IMG/VR virus record: IMGVR_UViG_3300023202_000383
Location: 124,001 to 188,000 of that record
Length of the DNA: 64,000 nucleotides
Source of the DNA: a virus
Direction: 5' to 3' (one strand)
In this document: positions 1 through 6,729 of the stretch, in pieces
How the letters are laid out: every line of letters begins with the position of its first letter
Position numbering within the stretch: position 1 is the stretch's first letter
The notes under the pieces: model-generated
The model's database searches: none
What the model was told of the DNA's origin: nothing
The model's input: only the letters and a program-made list of their open reading frames with translations
Position numbers and translations under genes: made by a program

Positions 1-138
1 GGTAAGACCAGTCCTAAGACCTTAAAAGGTGCATCTAAGCAGATGCATGATTCTATGACAGAGAAAGAGCTTGAAGATTTCGCCAGGAAAGAGTCGTTTG
101 AATTGGCATTGGATACTGTTTTAGAATCAATAGGCTGA
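1..138 (+). CDS. C-terminal end of a DUF3008-like small basic protein (partial)
   Basis: Frame 1 is open from the window edge to TGA at 136-138. The visible 45 residues contain LKGASKQMHDSMTEKEL followed by EDFAR, which resembles the conserved end of DUF3008-type small proteins of phages and bacteria (KGAS-K-M---M-E-ELEDFA). The function of that family is not established. The start lies outside the window. A perfect hairpin follows immediately. Confidence 0.6.
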   Translation, partial: GKTSPKTLKGASKQMHDSMTEKELEDFARKESFELALDTVLESIG

Positions 139-187
139 TTTTTAGCACGCTCATGTCAATACACGTTTGACATGAGCGTGCTAAAAA
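139..187 (+). terminator. perfect 21-bp inverted repeat directly after a stop codon
   Basis: Arms 139-159 and 167-187 are exact reverse complements with a 7-nt loop. The left arm begins and the right arm ends with five T/A pairs, so it can act as a terminator in either direction. The longest start of the next gene (ATG 172) lies inside the right arm. Confidence 0.7.
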
Positions 188-510
188 GAGCTGCAGTCGA
201 ATCAGAGGAAGGTTGGAGAGAGAAAGTTCTCCCAACTATGCCATTTATAAAATTCCCGGACGGCTGGGAAATAAAAATTATTCCACCTATTCAAGGTGCT
301 ACAACGAGGTTTATTGCAAAAATTGAGGGCATTGAGATATCGGTTTATTCAGATCATTTTGAAAACCTAGGCTGCTATGGTAAGCCGTATTGGGAAATAC
401 ACCCCATCGGTGGGGATGTTGCTAGATATGATTTGGACAAGCCAGATGAAATGATACTTGGAATATGCGAATCTGTAGTTGAACAAATGTCTAGAAAACA
501 GACGAAATGA
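172..510 (+). CDS. conserved phage hypothetical protein (KFPDGWEIKIIPP type)
   Basis: The protein has up to 112 residues. The stretch KFPDGWEIKIIPP, then ISVYSDHFENLGCYG and YWEIHPIGGDV resembles a small family of unknown function seen in several phages (from memory). The longest start, ATG 172, lies in the terminator stem and has no Shine-Dalgarno sequence. ATG 238 starts at MPFIKFPDGW, is preceded by GGAGAGAG and matches the usual family N-terminus, so 238 is the more likely start. The stop TGA overlaps the next ATG as ATGA. Confidence 0.65.
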   Translation: MSVLKRAAVESEEGWREKVLPTMPFIKFPDGWEIKIIPPIQGATTRFIAKIEGIEISVYSDHFENLGCYGKPYWEIHPIGGDVARYDLDKPDEMILGICESVVEQMSRKQTK

Positions 511-695
511 ATTGGATATTTAGAGTATTTACGCCGATGATGCGGCCAGACATATCACGCGCTCTAAGTGATCCAAGCACTATTGCTGCTTTCAAGAAAT
601 TCCAAAAATCTTTATGCGCCAACATAATAATGATCCCCCGATGCCCCTCAAATAAAAATGCACATATTCAGCGCAGCAAATCGAAGGTCCCTTGA
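507..695 (+). CDS. small hypothetical protein
   Basis: A 62-residue frame that starts in an ATGA overlap with the upstream stop, suggesting translational coupling. Its last 38 bp overlap the next gene. It has no recognisable domain and is basic towards the end. It could be a chance open frame, but without it the interval 511-657 has no gene. Confidence 0.4.
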   Translation: MNWIFRVFTPMMRPDISRALSDPSTIAAFKKFQKSLCANIIMIPRCPSNKNAHIQRSKSKVP

Positions 696-1131
696 AGAAG
701 CGTCGGTTTTGGGCTTATGTTCAATTCGTGACGGAAAGATTGTAACGGACATAGATGGCCCACATTCTGACGCATTTGTGTGCTTTAGATTTGTCCTTAC
801 TAATGATGCCAAAATAGAAAAGATGGCATCAGATGTTGCTGCAAACATGGCATTCAAGGATATGACCGAGAGTCTCGTTCTTGGTTATAGAGGCAAGAGT
901 GTTGTGGATGTAGGATACTTTTATGCGCCACGTGTGTCACTCCATATCATCCCGGACGATGGTTTTGAATTTGTTTTGGGCGATACAATATTGGTTAATT
1001 CTGATTGTGATGGTTGGGTATTTTGTAAGTCAGGTAAAGTGATATCTCCATCACCATTTAATTTATATATCGAAGATTGCAATATGTTGTTGTCGTTGAT
1101 AAAAGAATATACTAATGAAGTCGGTGAATGA
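658..1131 (+). CDS. hypothetical protein, 157 aa
   Basis: A soluble, mixed alpha/beta protein with no domain I recognise. It begins MHIFSAANRRSLEEAS and ends in an acidic helix. No clear Shine-Dalgarno sequence is visible at ATG 658. The stop TGA overlaps the start region of the next gene, in the tightly packed style of the surrounding small genes. Confidence 0.6.
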   Translation: MHIFSAANRRSLEEASVLGLCSIRDGKIVTDIDGPHSDAFVCFRFVLTNDAKIEKMASDVAANMAFKDMTESLVLGYRGKSVVDVGYFYAPRVSLHIIPDDGFEFVLGDTILVNSDCDGWVFCKSGKVISPSPFNLYIEDCNMLLSLIKEYTNEVGE

Positions 1132-1423
1132 TATGGATATGAGCGGAATTGATCTTAGATATAAGTCGGTTGATGGGTCTATGATTGCTGGGATCGTTGA
1201 TAAATATCTGAATTCAGTGTGGCCGAGGTTGGTTCTAGAAGAAGGCGGTCCGTGTGAATTGTTTTATTGGAAGTCGCATGAATCTAAAGTCAATGAAAAC
1301 TTTGCTGAAATGATTTATGTGATATGGGATGGCAACGAATGTATTGTAGTTGTTGAAAATGACATGGAAAATGCTATCAAAGAACTAATGAAGATTCACA
1401 TAAACTCAGTCAAACCCGCTTAA
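1115..1423 (+). CDS. hypothetical protein, about 100 aa
   Basis: No family recognised. ATG 1115 overlaps the previous gene by 17 bp; ATG 1133, just past the previous stop, is an equally good start. The body alternates hydrophobic strands (EMIYVIWDG, CIVVVEND) with a C-terminal helix. It is convergent with the next gene and overlaps it by 18 bp. Confidence 0.6.
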   Translation: MKSVNDMDMSGIDLRYKSVDGSMIAGIVDKYLNSVWPRLVLEEGGPCELFYWKSHESKVNENFAEMIYVIWDGNECIVVVENDMENAIKELMKIHINSVKPA

Positions 1424-1891
1424 TTTAGTCCATTTGTCAATCGCTAAGTATTTCCCCCAATGACCATGCATTTTCCCGGGTTTGCCGTGTTTTGTTATAG
1501 TTGTTGATGGTGTTATCAGAGCTTCGTCGGTATTATTTCGACCGTAGATTATCACTCCATTCTTATATCCTATTATATTTATTGCATCATCGATGATTTG
1601 TATTTGGTAATCGTTTACAAACAACCCATCATTGTCTATCTCGCTCCATTTGCCATACAATATTTTTATGTCTCCACACCAATCTCCATCATCTGCAAAG
1701 TCCAATGATAATCCATCGTCGTGAACAAATTCGTGCTTGATCTTAGTTAGCTTAGATTTTAAGGCGGCACTGCCTATGTCAATAAAATGTTGTTCTTTTA
1801 CTGGATATAATGGATCATTTAGTTTTGGGTCTCTAAATCCACTCCTCTGTGCCCACATAGCATAAAGCCAATTTGTGAGTTCTTGTTTCAT
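1406..1891 (-). CDS. hypothetical protein, 161 aa
   Basis: Minus-strand gene between plus-strand neighbours. It starts MKQELTNWLYAMWAQRSGF with a TGA stop. The helical N-terminus is followed by a beta-rich part with repeated short strands (IQIIDDAINIIGY, GVIIYGRNN). No domain recognised and no signal or membrane segment. Confidence 0.6.
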   Translation of the reverse strand: MKQELTNWLYAMWAQRSGFRDPKLNDPLYPVKEQHFIDIGSAALKSKLTKIKHEFVHDDGLSLDFADDGDWCGDIKILYGKWSEIDNDGLFVNDYQIQIIDDAINIIGYKNGVIIYGRNNTDEALITPSTTITKHGKPGKMHGHWGKYLAIDKWTKLSGFD

Positions 1892-1932
1892 CTTATTTTA
1901 TATACCATAATGACAAGAAAATATAAAGTAGA

Positions 1933-2082
1933 ATGTTTTCGGCAATCAAATCATTCTTTAAAAAACGAAAATCTATTGCAAATAAGTCTACCCCAAAGGG
2001 CATGTCAAAAGTTATTGTTGTTGAATTCAAAAAAGATAAGATATATAAGTCAGTCAAATATGTCAAGCGCGACAATTTATAA
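1933..2082 (+). CDS. small basic protein, 49 aa
   Basis: A short lysine-rich frame from ATG 1933 to TAA 2080-2082 (MFSAIKSFFKKRKSIANK, then STPKGMSKVIVVEFKKDK). Its even spread of K/V/I codons and sensible composition make it more convincing than the competing frames on either strand here. Function unknown. Confidence 0.5.
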   Translation: MFSAIKSFFKKRKSIANKSTPKGMSKVIVVEFKKDKIYKSVKYVKRDNL

Positions 2083-2109
2083 AGCAGTTACTTGATGTCA
2101 CTGTAGGGA

Positions 2110-2475
2110 GTGAAAAAGCCATATCAATACGTTCTTGAATATAGAGGGATCGAGCTAGTTTATGTGCGTGATCTTGCGTTTGGGAATTATCAAGAGATCG
2201 TGCGTTTAGAAGATCCAACGGTTAAAATTGATCGCGAATTGTATTATTTAGTTTGCTTCTTAGTTGATGGAAGAGCACCAGACTCATCTCGATCAGACAC
2301 GCATGTTGCATATGTATTAGTGGATAACAATGAATATTATGAAGCAAGTTATTTGGCCCATCATTTACTTAAGGGATCTAGGTTGTTGAAAGGCATTAAA
2401 TATCACGACACATCACATGAACTCATAATAGCGTGTAAAGACGCTATCGATAAGCATATAGAGTCTATTGCATAG
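2110..2475 (+). CDS. hypothetical protein, 121 aa
   Basis: Begins at GTG 2110 right after TGTAGGGA, a purine-rich ribosome-binding stretch that is rather close to the start. The N-terminal half is beta-rich (YQYVLEYRGIELVYVRD) and the C-terminus helical (CKDAIDKHIESIA). No domain recognised. Its end overlaps the convergent gene on the minus strand. Confidence 0.6.
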   Translation: MKKPYQYVLEYRGIELVYVRDLAFGNYQEIVRLEDPTVKIDRELYYLVCFLVDGRAPDSSRSDTHVAYVLVDNNEYYEASYLAHHLLKGSRLLKGIKYHDTSHELIIACKDAIDKHIESIA

Positions 2476-2854
2476 ACTCCAAATAAAATTGCACAGCTTT
2501 ATCTAACGTTTCTTTATCATATTTATATAATCTGAAGTCTGGTCGACAAATTTTGTTCGGATGTGGCCTCCACCACCCGACTTTTTCACCGTAAGCCTTT
2601 GGTGTTGTAGTGTAAAATGACCCATCATATATGACAAATTCTAAATCATCGAAGGCTTTTATCATTGTGAGAAAGCAGATAGTTGCATTTGGTCTTGAGA
2701 TATTGTAGTCTATTCTATCTTCTATTACAGATACAGTATCTAGTACCTCAGCATCCGATATCAGATTGCCCCTAATCTTGATCCCCCTATATACATACGT
2801 TATATATTTATTAACGTTTTCAAAGTCCCTCCATAATTTATTTGCAATCCTCAT
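2465..2854 (-). CDS. hypothetical protein, about 130 aa
   Basis: The frame stays open upstream to 2998, but the extension is a run of Arg/Leu/His atypical of its neighbours, so I start at ATG 2854 (MRIANKLWRDFENVNKY). The body contains YVYRGIKIRG, WWRPHPNKI and a C-terminal helix. No family recognised. It is divergent from the next gene with only 18 bp between starts. Confidence 0.6.
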   Translation of the reverse strand: MRIANKLWRDFENVNKYITYVYRGIKIRGNLISDAEVLDTVSVIEDRIDYNISRPNATICFLTMIKAFDDLEFVIYDGSFYTTTPKAYGEKVGWWRPHPNKICRPDFRLYKYDKETLDKAVQFYLESMQ

Positions 2855-2872
2855 CTCTCTAAAGTATATTAA

Positions 2873-3193
2873 ATGCGAAACCAACAATCTTACCAATTGG
2901 AGACTACGATGGAATCGCAACCAATGACGGACAGACCACAATCTAATTCTGAGCGCTATATTGAGAGAATAAATGTTCAAAAATGTATAGTTGCACAATG
3001 CAGGTTAAATGTTTCCGCTATTTCAGACGAATTAGACATGAATTTAAACGGGAGTGGTAGAGATAATGTTGAATGCGAAGAAGGGGATTGCAAAGATGGC
3101 GAGCCAACTAGCGTAAATATTGCCATATCCAAATTAGAGCAGGAAGTTGAAAGGTTGTCAAAACATATTGAAGCCTTGAGAGAAATTATATAA
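2873..3193 (+). CDS. hypothetical protein with C-terminal coiled coil
   Basis: 106 residues from ATG 2873; ATG 2906 is an alternative. The acidic middle contains Cys-rich VECEEGDCKDG. The last 30 residues (ISKLEQEVERLSKHIEALRE) have clear heptad spacing of hydrophobic residues, so a coiled-coil tail is likely. No known family. Confidence 0.55.
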   Translation: MRNQQSYQLETTMESQPMTDRPQSNSERYIERINVQKCIVAQCRLNVSAISDELDMNLNGSGRDNVECEEGDCKDGEPTSVNIAISKLEQEVERLSKHIEALREII

Positions 3194-3238
3194 TTTTCGC
3201 CTGGTTAAGCTTGATGCACTGATGCATAAGGAAGACCA

Positions 3239-3517
3239 GTGGTGGAAAACACAGAACGAGTAAGATGGTACCACGTAGTTTCTAGTTTATCGGGTGGCGA
3301 CGCTGTATTGATCGTTGGTGTGTTTGTGCTTATAAGTGCCTTGATGGGTTTTGAATATGAGACTCCGATCGATGCTGTTTGGAATCTAGCGTTTTGTGCA
3401 GTTGGTTGGCAGATTGGTGGTCTTTTTAAGTGGAGAATGGGGACCCACCCGCATTTCAAATATAATTCAGATGGCAACCTATCTGGATCCGAGGAAGAAG
3501 AAGACGAAGAAGCGTAA
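3239..3517 (+). CDS. small membrane protein, two predicted TM helices
   Basis: 92 residues from GTG 3239. Hydrophobic segments at about residues 20-38 (GDAVLIVGVFVLISALMG) and 45-62 (AVWNLAFCAVGWQIGGLF) should span the membrane. The tail is very acidic (EEEEDEEA). The acidic tail is read from the same DNA that encodes the basic start of the next gene in another frame. Confidence 0.6.
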   Translation: MVENTERVRWYHVVSSLSGGDAVLIVGVFVLISALMGFEYETPIDAVWNLAFCAVGWQIGGLFKWRMGTHPHFKYNSDGNLSGSEEEEDEEA

Positions 3518-3710
3518 GTCTAAAGATAGGCTTAAGCGCAGAAAACCATGGCCATATCGGTTTGCTAGAAAGCCCAATATCGGGTTTGTATCGCAAGCTG
3601 GTCCTGGGTTCGCTGGCGGTGGGTTGGTGGGTGGTGGTTCGTACGCCGCAGCAGTTGGCGAAAGCTATATTAAAAAGCTTGATGATGTATTGTTGTCACC
3701 AATCTCTTAA
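3471..3710 (+). CDS. small basic Gly-rich protein
   Basis: About 79 residues from ATG 3471 (MATYLDPRKKKTKKRKSKD), then a Gly-rich segment (GPGFAGGGLVGGG). It overlaps the preceding membrane-protein gene by 47 bp in a different frame. An upstream in-frame start at 3396 exists but would overlap much further. Highly basic; a nucleic-acid-binding or virion role is possible but only a guess. Confidence 0.5.
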   Translation: MATYLDPRKKKTKKRKSKDRLKRRKPWPYRFARKPNIGFVSQAGPGFAGGGLVGGGSYAAAVGESYIKKLDDVLLSPIS

Positions 3711-3723
3711 CGCATAATACGTT

Positions 3724-4101
3724 GTGAACCACAAAAGAGTGCATGTTGTTGAATTTTCTGATTCACCAGATGGTGAAGTTCTGTCAGTCAATGTCATTAG
3801 TACCGTAGCTATAGATTATAAAAATATGAGGCTTTGTGATGATATCGACAACCCAGATTTTACTCCGGCATTTAGGATAATGGTTAGACTACGAAGGAGA
3901 GATGTATCGATACAAGCTCAATTAATCGTAGCACCAGATGTATGGTATCAGGAAGATATTTCAACACAATTTTCATACTCACATTCACATCAAAAGAATG
4001 ACATGATATTTGAAGGTGAAGATGCGATGTCGAATGGCGAGAGAAAATGGATAGAAAATTGCATTCAAAGGTATATTGATAGTGCTATATGTAAATCATA
4101 A
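3724..4101 (+). CDS. hypothetical protein, 125 aa
   Basis: Starts at GTG 3724 and ends at TAA 4101. Predicted beta-rich (VHVVEFSDS, VISTVAIDYKN) with a helical end. No domain recognised. The end overlaps the next reading frame. Confidence 0.55.
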   Translation: MNHKRVHVVEFSDSPDGEVLSVNVISTVAIDYKNMRLCDDIDNPDFTPAFRIMVRLRRRDVSIQAQLIVAPDVWYQEDISTQFSYSHSHQKNDMIFEGEDAMSNGERKWIENCIQRYIDSAICKS

Positions 4102-4459
4102 CAAATATATTAAAGTGGAGGAGGATAGGTTCAATTCGTTTATTGATGGTTATAGACCAAATATCATAACTGGGCCAAATGGTGCTCCGGAGATAGAGGT
4201 CATAGATATAGTCCATATATCGAACAATAGGGCATATTATGGTGCAGATAAGCCGGGTGTCATCCCGTGGGTGTTGATGTCAATAAAGATACCAAATAGG
4301 GTTTACATAATAACAGATGGTGATAAGTGGGCATATGTCAGGCTGTCGATCTTCGGTTTATTATTGCCAGACAATGTTGATATTGAATTGAATCAGAAAG
4401 ATAGAGCGATAATTATAGGTGAGATGTTGCAATTTTCTGATAGTGTTCTAGCCATATGA
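4076..4459 (+). CDS. hypothetical protein, related in part to the gene at 30127
   Basis: 127 residues; the exact start is unsure (TTG 4076 or GTG codons just downstream). The segment VYIITDGDKWAYV is close to FTIITDGDSWANV in the protein at 30127-30492. Both proteins have a beta-rich N-terminal half and similar length, so they are probably distant paralogues. Function unknown. Confidence 0.55.
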   Translation: MIVLYVNHNKYIKVEEDRFNSFIDGYRPNIITGPNGAPEIEVIDIVHISNNRAYYGADKPGVIPWVLMSIKIPNRVYIITDGDKWAYVRLSIFGLLLPDNVDIELNQKDRAIIIGEMLQFSDSVLAI

Positions 4460-4493
4460 TTTCTCTCATCTTTGGCTTGTTGCAAGATAAGAT

Positions 4494-4718
4494 ATGAAAA
4501 CGGAAGACCTAAAAATTGGCAAAAGCGTTAGTTATATTTTTAGGGCTGTTGTGCCGTACAAGACGACCGGAATTGGGCACGGAAAAGTTGTTTCATTTGA
4601 CAATGACACTGTTTGTTTAGTTGATTCTGTTGGAGATCAATATTTGCATTTTGTTCCAATGCACGAGGTTTTTGATGCACAGCATCAAGCCGAAATGTTT
4701 ATTAAAAATGAAGAATAA
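4494..4718 (+). CDS. hypothetical protein, 74 aa
   Basis: ATG 4494 is preceded by a purine-rich AAGATAAGAT. The protein (KIGKSVSYIFRAVVPYK, GKVVSFDNDTVCLVD) looks like a small beta-barrel (SH3- or OB-like) but has no recognised family. It is the last gene before the structured RNA element at 4787. Confidence 0.55.
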   Translation: MKTEDLKIGKSVSYIFRAVVPYKTTGIGHGKVVSFDNDTVCLVDSVGDQYLHFVPMHEVFDAQHQAEMFIKNEE

Positions 4719-4786
4719 TTTCTGGCATCGAAACAATGTGCCATCGGTGCAAAGATAATATCGAACGTATTGTAAAAACAGAACAA

Positions 4787-4975
4787 TGATCCAGTTACAT
4801 ATGCCATCCATCCTCTCGCCCAGAACCTCAACGAGGTCACGCCTGTCTTCTATAAAAAGGCTATGCGTACTCGTCGGTCGCGGGACAGAGGGTAAGCATA
4901 TGTAACTGGATCACCAAGCATTGAGAGCGGCACGTAACGCCCGGTGATCCAGAAGGTCACCGGGCGTTTGTTATT
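4787..4975 (+). ncRNA. candidate structured RNA / attenuator with its own terminator
   Basis: A perfect 18-bp helix pairs 4787-4804 with 4896-4913. It encloses an inner stem (CCTCT--CCC with GGG--AGAGG), a hairpin (ACCTC/GAGGT, 4825-4837) and further pairable segments. A terminator follows: a perfect 12-bp stem 4936-4947/4957-4968, then TTGTTATTTT. CTGGATCACC at the 3' end of the long helix is also complementary to GGTGATCCAG in the 5' arm and loop of the terminator, so helix 1 and the terminator compete for the same strand. No known riboswitch class was recognised. Confidence 0.6.
4936..4975 (+). terminator. rho-independent terminator
   Basis: 12-bp perfect GC-rich stem (4936-4947/4957-4968), 9-nt loop, then a T-rich tract. 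It closes the structured RNA and precedes the small gene at 5038. Confidence 0.85.
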
Positions 4976-4985
4976 TTAGGAGGCA

Positions 4986-5015
4986 ATGATGACTAGCGTT
5001 GAACGATTCCCTTAG
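4986..5015 (+). CDS. possible leader peptide (9 codons)
   Basis: AGGAGG at 4978-4983 precedes ATG 4986/4989; the frame reads MMTSVERFP and stops at TAG 5013. It lies between the terminator and a hairpin (5010-5018/5021-5029) that covers part of the Shine-Dalgarno sequence of the gene at 5038. This is a typical leader arrangement, but no function is proven. Confidence 0.35.
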   Translation: MMTSVERFP

Positions 5016-5037
5016 TTATCTAACTAAGGAGAGTCGA

Positions 5038-5253
5038 ATGACAGACGAGAGAGTAAAAGAATGGCGATGGCTAAGACACCCAAAGACTACGCAAGAAAGG
5101 AGAGCCAATCAAGACAGAAATGGTGGGTATCATAGGCCGAGGAGAAGAAAACAGAATGTGCCTTGTGCTTATGATGATATTCATGTTTCTTGTTTAGATG
5201 ACAAATGCTGGAAAAGATGGCGTAAGACCCAATACTATCCAGTAGACATGTAA
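5038..5253 (+). CDS. small basic Cys-containing protein, 71 aa
   Basis: AAGGAG precedes ATG 5038 at good spacing; the longer TTG 4999 start is unlikely. Rich in R/K/W (KEWRWLRHPK, HRPRRRKQN) with Cys pairs in NVPCAYDD and VSCLDDKCWKRW. No family recognised. It sits downstream of the structured RNA and hairpin leader, so its expression may be controlled by them. It ends 4 nt before a tRNA. Confidence 0.6.
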   Translation: MTDERVKEWRWLRHPKTTQERRANQDRNGGYHRPRRRKQNVPCAYDDIHVSCLDDKCWKRWRKTQYYPVDM

Positions 5254-5257
5254 ATAG

Positions 5258-5340
5258 GCGGGTGTGGCGGAACGGAAGACGCGGCAGGTTTAGGTCCTGC
5301 TGACCGCAAGGTCGTGGAGGTTCGACTCCTCTCACCCGTA
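5258..5340 (+). tRNA. tRNA-Leu(TAG)
   Basis: Class II cloverleaf: acceptor GCGGGTG/CACCCGT, anticodon loop TTTAGGT, long variable arm, T-loop TTCGACT, discriminator A. No CCA encoded; TT follows. Confidence 0.93.
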
Positions 5341-5348
5341 TTCGGATG

Positions 5349-5399
5349 ATTCGCACCTTAGATCAAATATAAGAAGGAGTATAGATCTGAGGTGCGAAT
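5349..5399 (+). promoter_or_regulatory. 16-bp inverted repeat around the ribosome-binding site
   Basis: 5349-5364 pairs with 5384-5399 (one G-T wobble). The loop holds AAGGAG at 5373, and the ATG of the endonuclease starts at the very next base (5400). The linear Shine-Dalgarno-to-ATG distance is too long, so stem formation would bring them closer. Probably limits or times endonuclease translation. Confidence 0.5.
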
Positions 5400-6062
5400 A
5401 TGGCTGCAAAAATTGATGAAACAATTGTAAAAAAGATTATAAAATTAAGGCAAAATGGAGAACCGGTAAAAAGAATAGCAAAAATTGTTGGATGTTCCAG
5501 TAGCACTGCGTCAAAATATTGTCAAGATGTAAATATCGACAATATTGACAGACACAATAAGATTTGCAACGATACAAAAAGAGAAAATGCATTGGCAGCA
5601 AGCGATGTTGCTAGAGAAAAGTGGCGGCAAAGAAGGGATGAGGTAAAGCGGGCTGCTAAATCTGAATGGAATGAGATAAAAAGTGATCCTCTTATGGTTG
5701 CATTTTTAGGATTATATGCTGGTGAAGGTAAAAAGACAACGTCAACGATAGGAATATCCAACAATGACCCAAGAATTATAAGACTGTCACTAAAAGCAAT
5801 TAGGAAATTGGATCCTAATAAAACATTGTCAGCCAGGGTGGTTTATTACGAGTCACACAACCCAGACGAATGCATGAAGTTTTGGCGAGAGATTTTTGAT
5901 GAGAACGTCAAAATAAAATTGGTTAAAAATTCAGACAATAGGTGCCAAAATTTGTCAGAGCCGCATAAACGGTGCACATTTGGGAGATGTGATCTGGAAT
6001 ACAATAAGTTCCGAACTTATTGGCGAATAATGCAGTGGATTGACTGCATGTATGATATGTGA
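5400..6062 (+). CDS. HTH plus LAGLIDADG-like homing endonuclease, 220 aa
   Basis: Residues 1-45 form a resolvase-like helix-turn-helix (IVKKIIKLRQNG, VGCSSSTASKYCQ). Residues 98-135 carry a LAGLIDADG-type motif (FLGLYAGEGKKTTSTIGISN, then DPRIIRLSLKAIR), as in single-motif intron/free-standing homing enzymes that cut DNA as dimers. Inserted between tRNA-Leu and tRNA-Glu, a common site for such mobile genes. No host gene or intron boundary is visible, so it appears free-standing. Confidence 0.7.
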   Translation: MAAKIDETIVKKIIKLRQNGEPVKRIAKIVGCSSSTASKYCQDVNIDNIDRHNKICNDTKRENALAASDVAREKWRQRRDEVKRAAKSEWNEIKSDPLMVAFLGLYAGEGKKTTSTIGISNNDPRIIRLSLKAIRKLDPNKTLSARVVYYESHNPDECMKFWREIFDENVKIKLVKNSDNRCQNLSEPHKRCTFGRCDLEYNKFRTYWRIMQWIDCMYDM

Positions 6063-6079
6063 TCTTTTGAAAGTTAATA

Positions 6080-6198
6080 ACCGTGATCACTTGCTTAGGT
6101 AGAGCCGCAGCCCACTAAAGTAGCCGTGTTGCGTACGGCAGCCGAAGTAGGTGTCTACTGGTGGTCAGAGCCCAATATGATGGGTGGCCACCAGTATC
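6080..6198 (+). other. gene-free interval with strong hairpins
   Basis: Holds a hairpin ACTGGTGG/CCACCAGT with an inner GCCCA/TGGGT (6155-6195) and GCCGT/ACGGC just upstream. The segment TTAGGTAGAGC is tRNA-like but no cloverleaf can be closed. Possibly a small RNA or tRNA remnant. Confidence 0.35.
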
Positions 6199-6199
6199 A

Positions 6200-6273
6200 G
6201 CCCCTGTCGTCTAGTTTGGTTAGGACGTCGCCCTCTCACGGCGAAAACGCTGGTTCAAATCCAGTCAGGGGTA
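6200..6273 (+). tRNA. tRNA-Glu(CTC)
   Basis: Acceptor GCCCCTG/CAGGGGT, anticodon loop CTCTCAC, T-loop TTCAAAT, discriminator A, no CCA, TT follows. The CTC anticodon reads only GAG. Confidence 0.92.
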
Positions 6274-6278
6274 TTATT

Positions 6279-6365
6279 GGAAGAGTGGCCGAGCGGTAAG
6301 GCAGCAGTTTGCTAAACTGTAATAGGGGTAATTCTCTATCGCGGGTTCGATTCCCGCCTCTTCCG
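6279..6365 (+). tRNA. tRNA-Ser(GCT)
   Basis: Class II: acceptor GGAAGAG/CTCTTCC, anticodon loop TTGCTAA, long variable arm, discriminator G, TT follows. Confidence 0.93.
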
Positions 6366-6370
6366 TTTAT

Positions 6371-6457
6371 GGAATCGTGGCAGAGAGGCTGAATGCGTCG
6401 TCTTGGAAAGGCGATATGCACTTTTGTGCATCATGGGTTCGAATCCCATCGATTCCG
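6371..6457 (+). tRNA. tRNA-Ser(GGA)
   Basis: Class II: acceptor GGAATCG/CGATTCC, anticodon loop TTGGAAA, variable arm with TGCAC/GTGCA, discriminator G, TT follows. Confidence 0.93.
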
Positions 6458-6482
6458 TTCCAAATATATCGAGGAGGAGAAG

Positions 6483-6563
6483 ATGGGGGAAATGTGGTTA
6501 TATGTCAGAGCGTTTTTTGACATGTTTTTTAAGTTCATAAAGGACGTCTTTGGGTCAAGATGA
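6483..6563 (+). CDS. 26-residue hydrophobic peptide
   Basis: A strong GAGGAGGAG precedes ATG 6483. The peptide (MGEMWLYVRAFFDMFFKF, then IKDVFGSR) is amphipathic and could associate with membrane. Below usual gene-calling length; the ribosome-binding site is the main support. Confidence 0.45.
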   Translation: MGEMWLYVRAFFDMFFKFIKDVFGSR

Positions 6564-6657
6564 CGTCTCGTTGGCTTCCCTTTGCCTTTGGAGGTTAATA
6601 GGGTGTCCAGACCTATCCCAGAAAAGACCGCAAAAGAGAGCCCTTCCGGGCCTTACA

Positions 6658-6729
6658 GACCCCGTAGCTTAATGGGCAAAGCATCGGTTTCCGGAACCGA
6701 CGATGCGGGTTCAATTCTTGCCGGGGTTA
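6658..6729 (+). tRNA. tRNA-Arg(CCG)
   Basis: Acceptor GACCCCG/CGGGGTT, anticodon loop TTCCGGA, T-loop TTCAATT, discriminator A, TT follows. The discriminator A plus TT forms the ATT codon at which the downstream GT29-like frame becomes protein-like. Confidence 0.9.
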
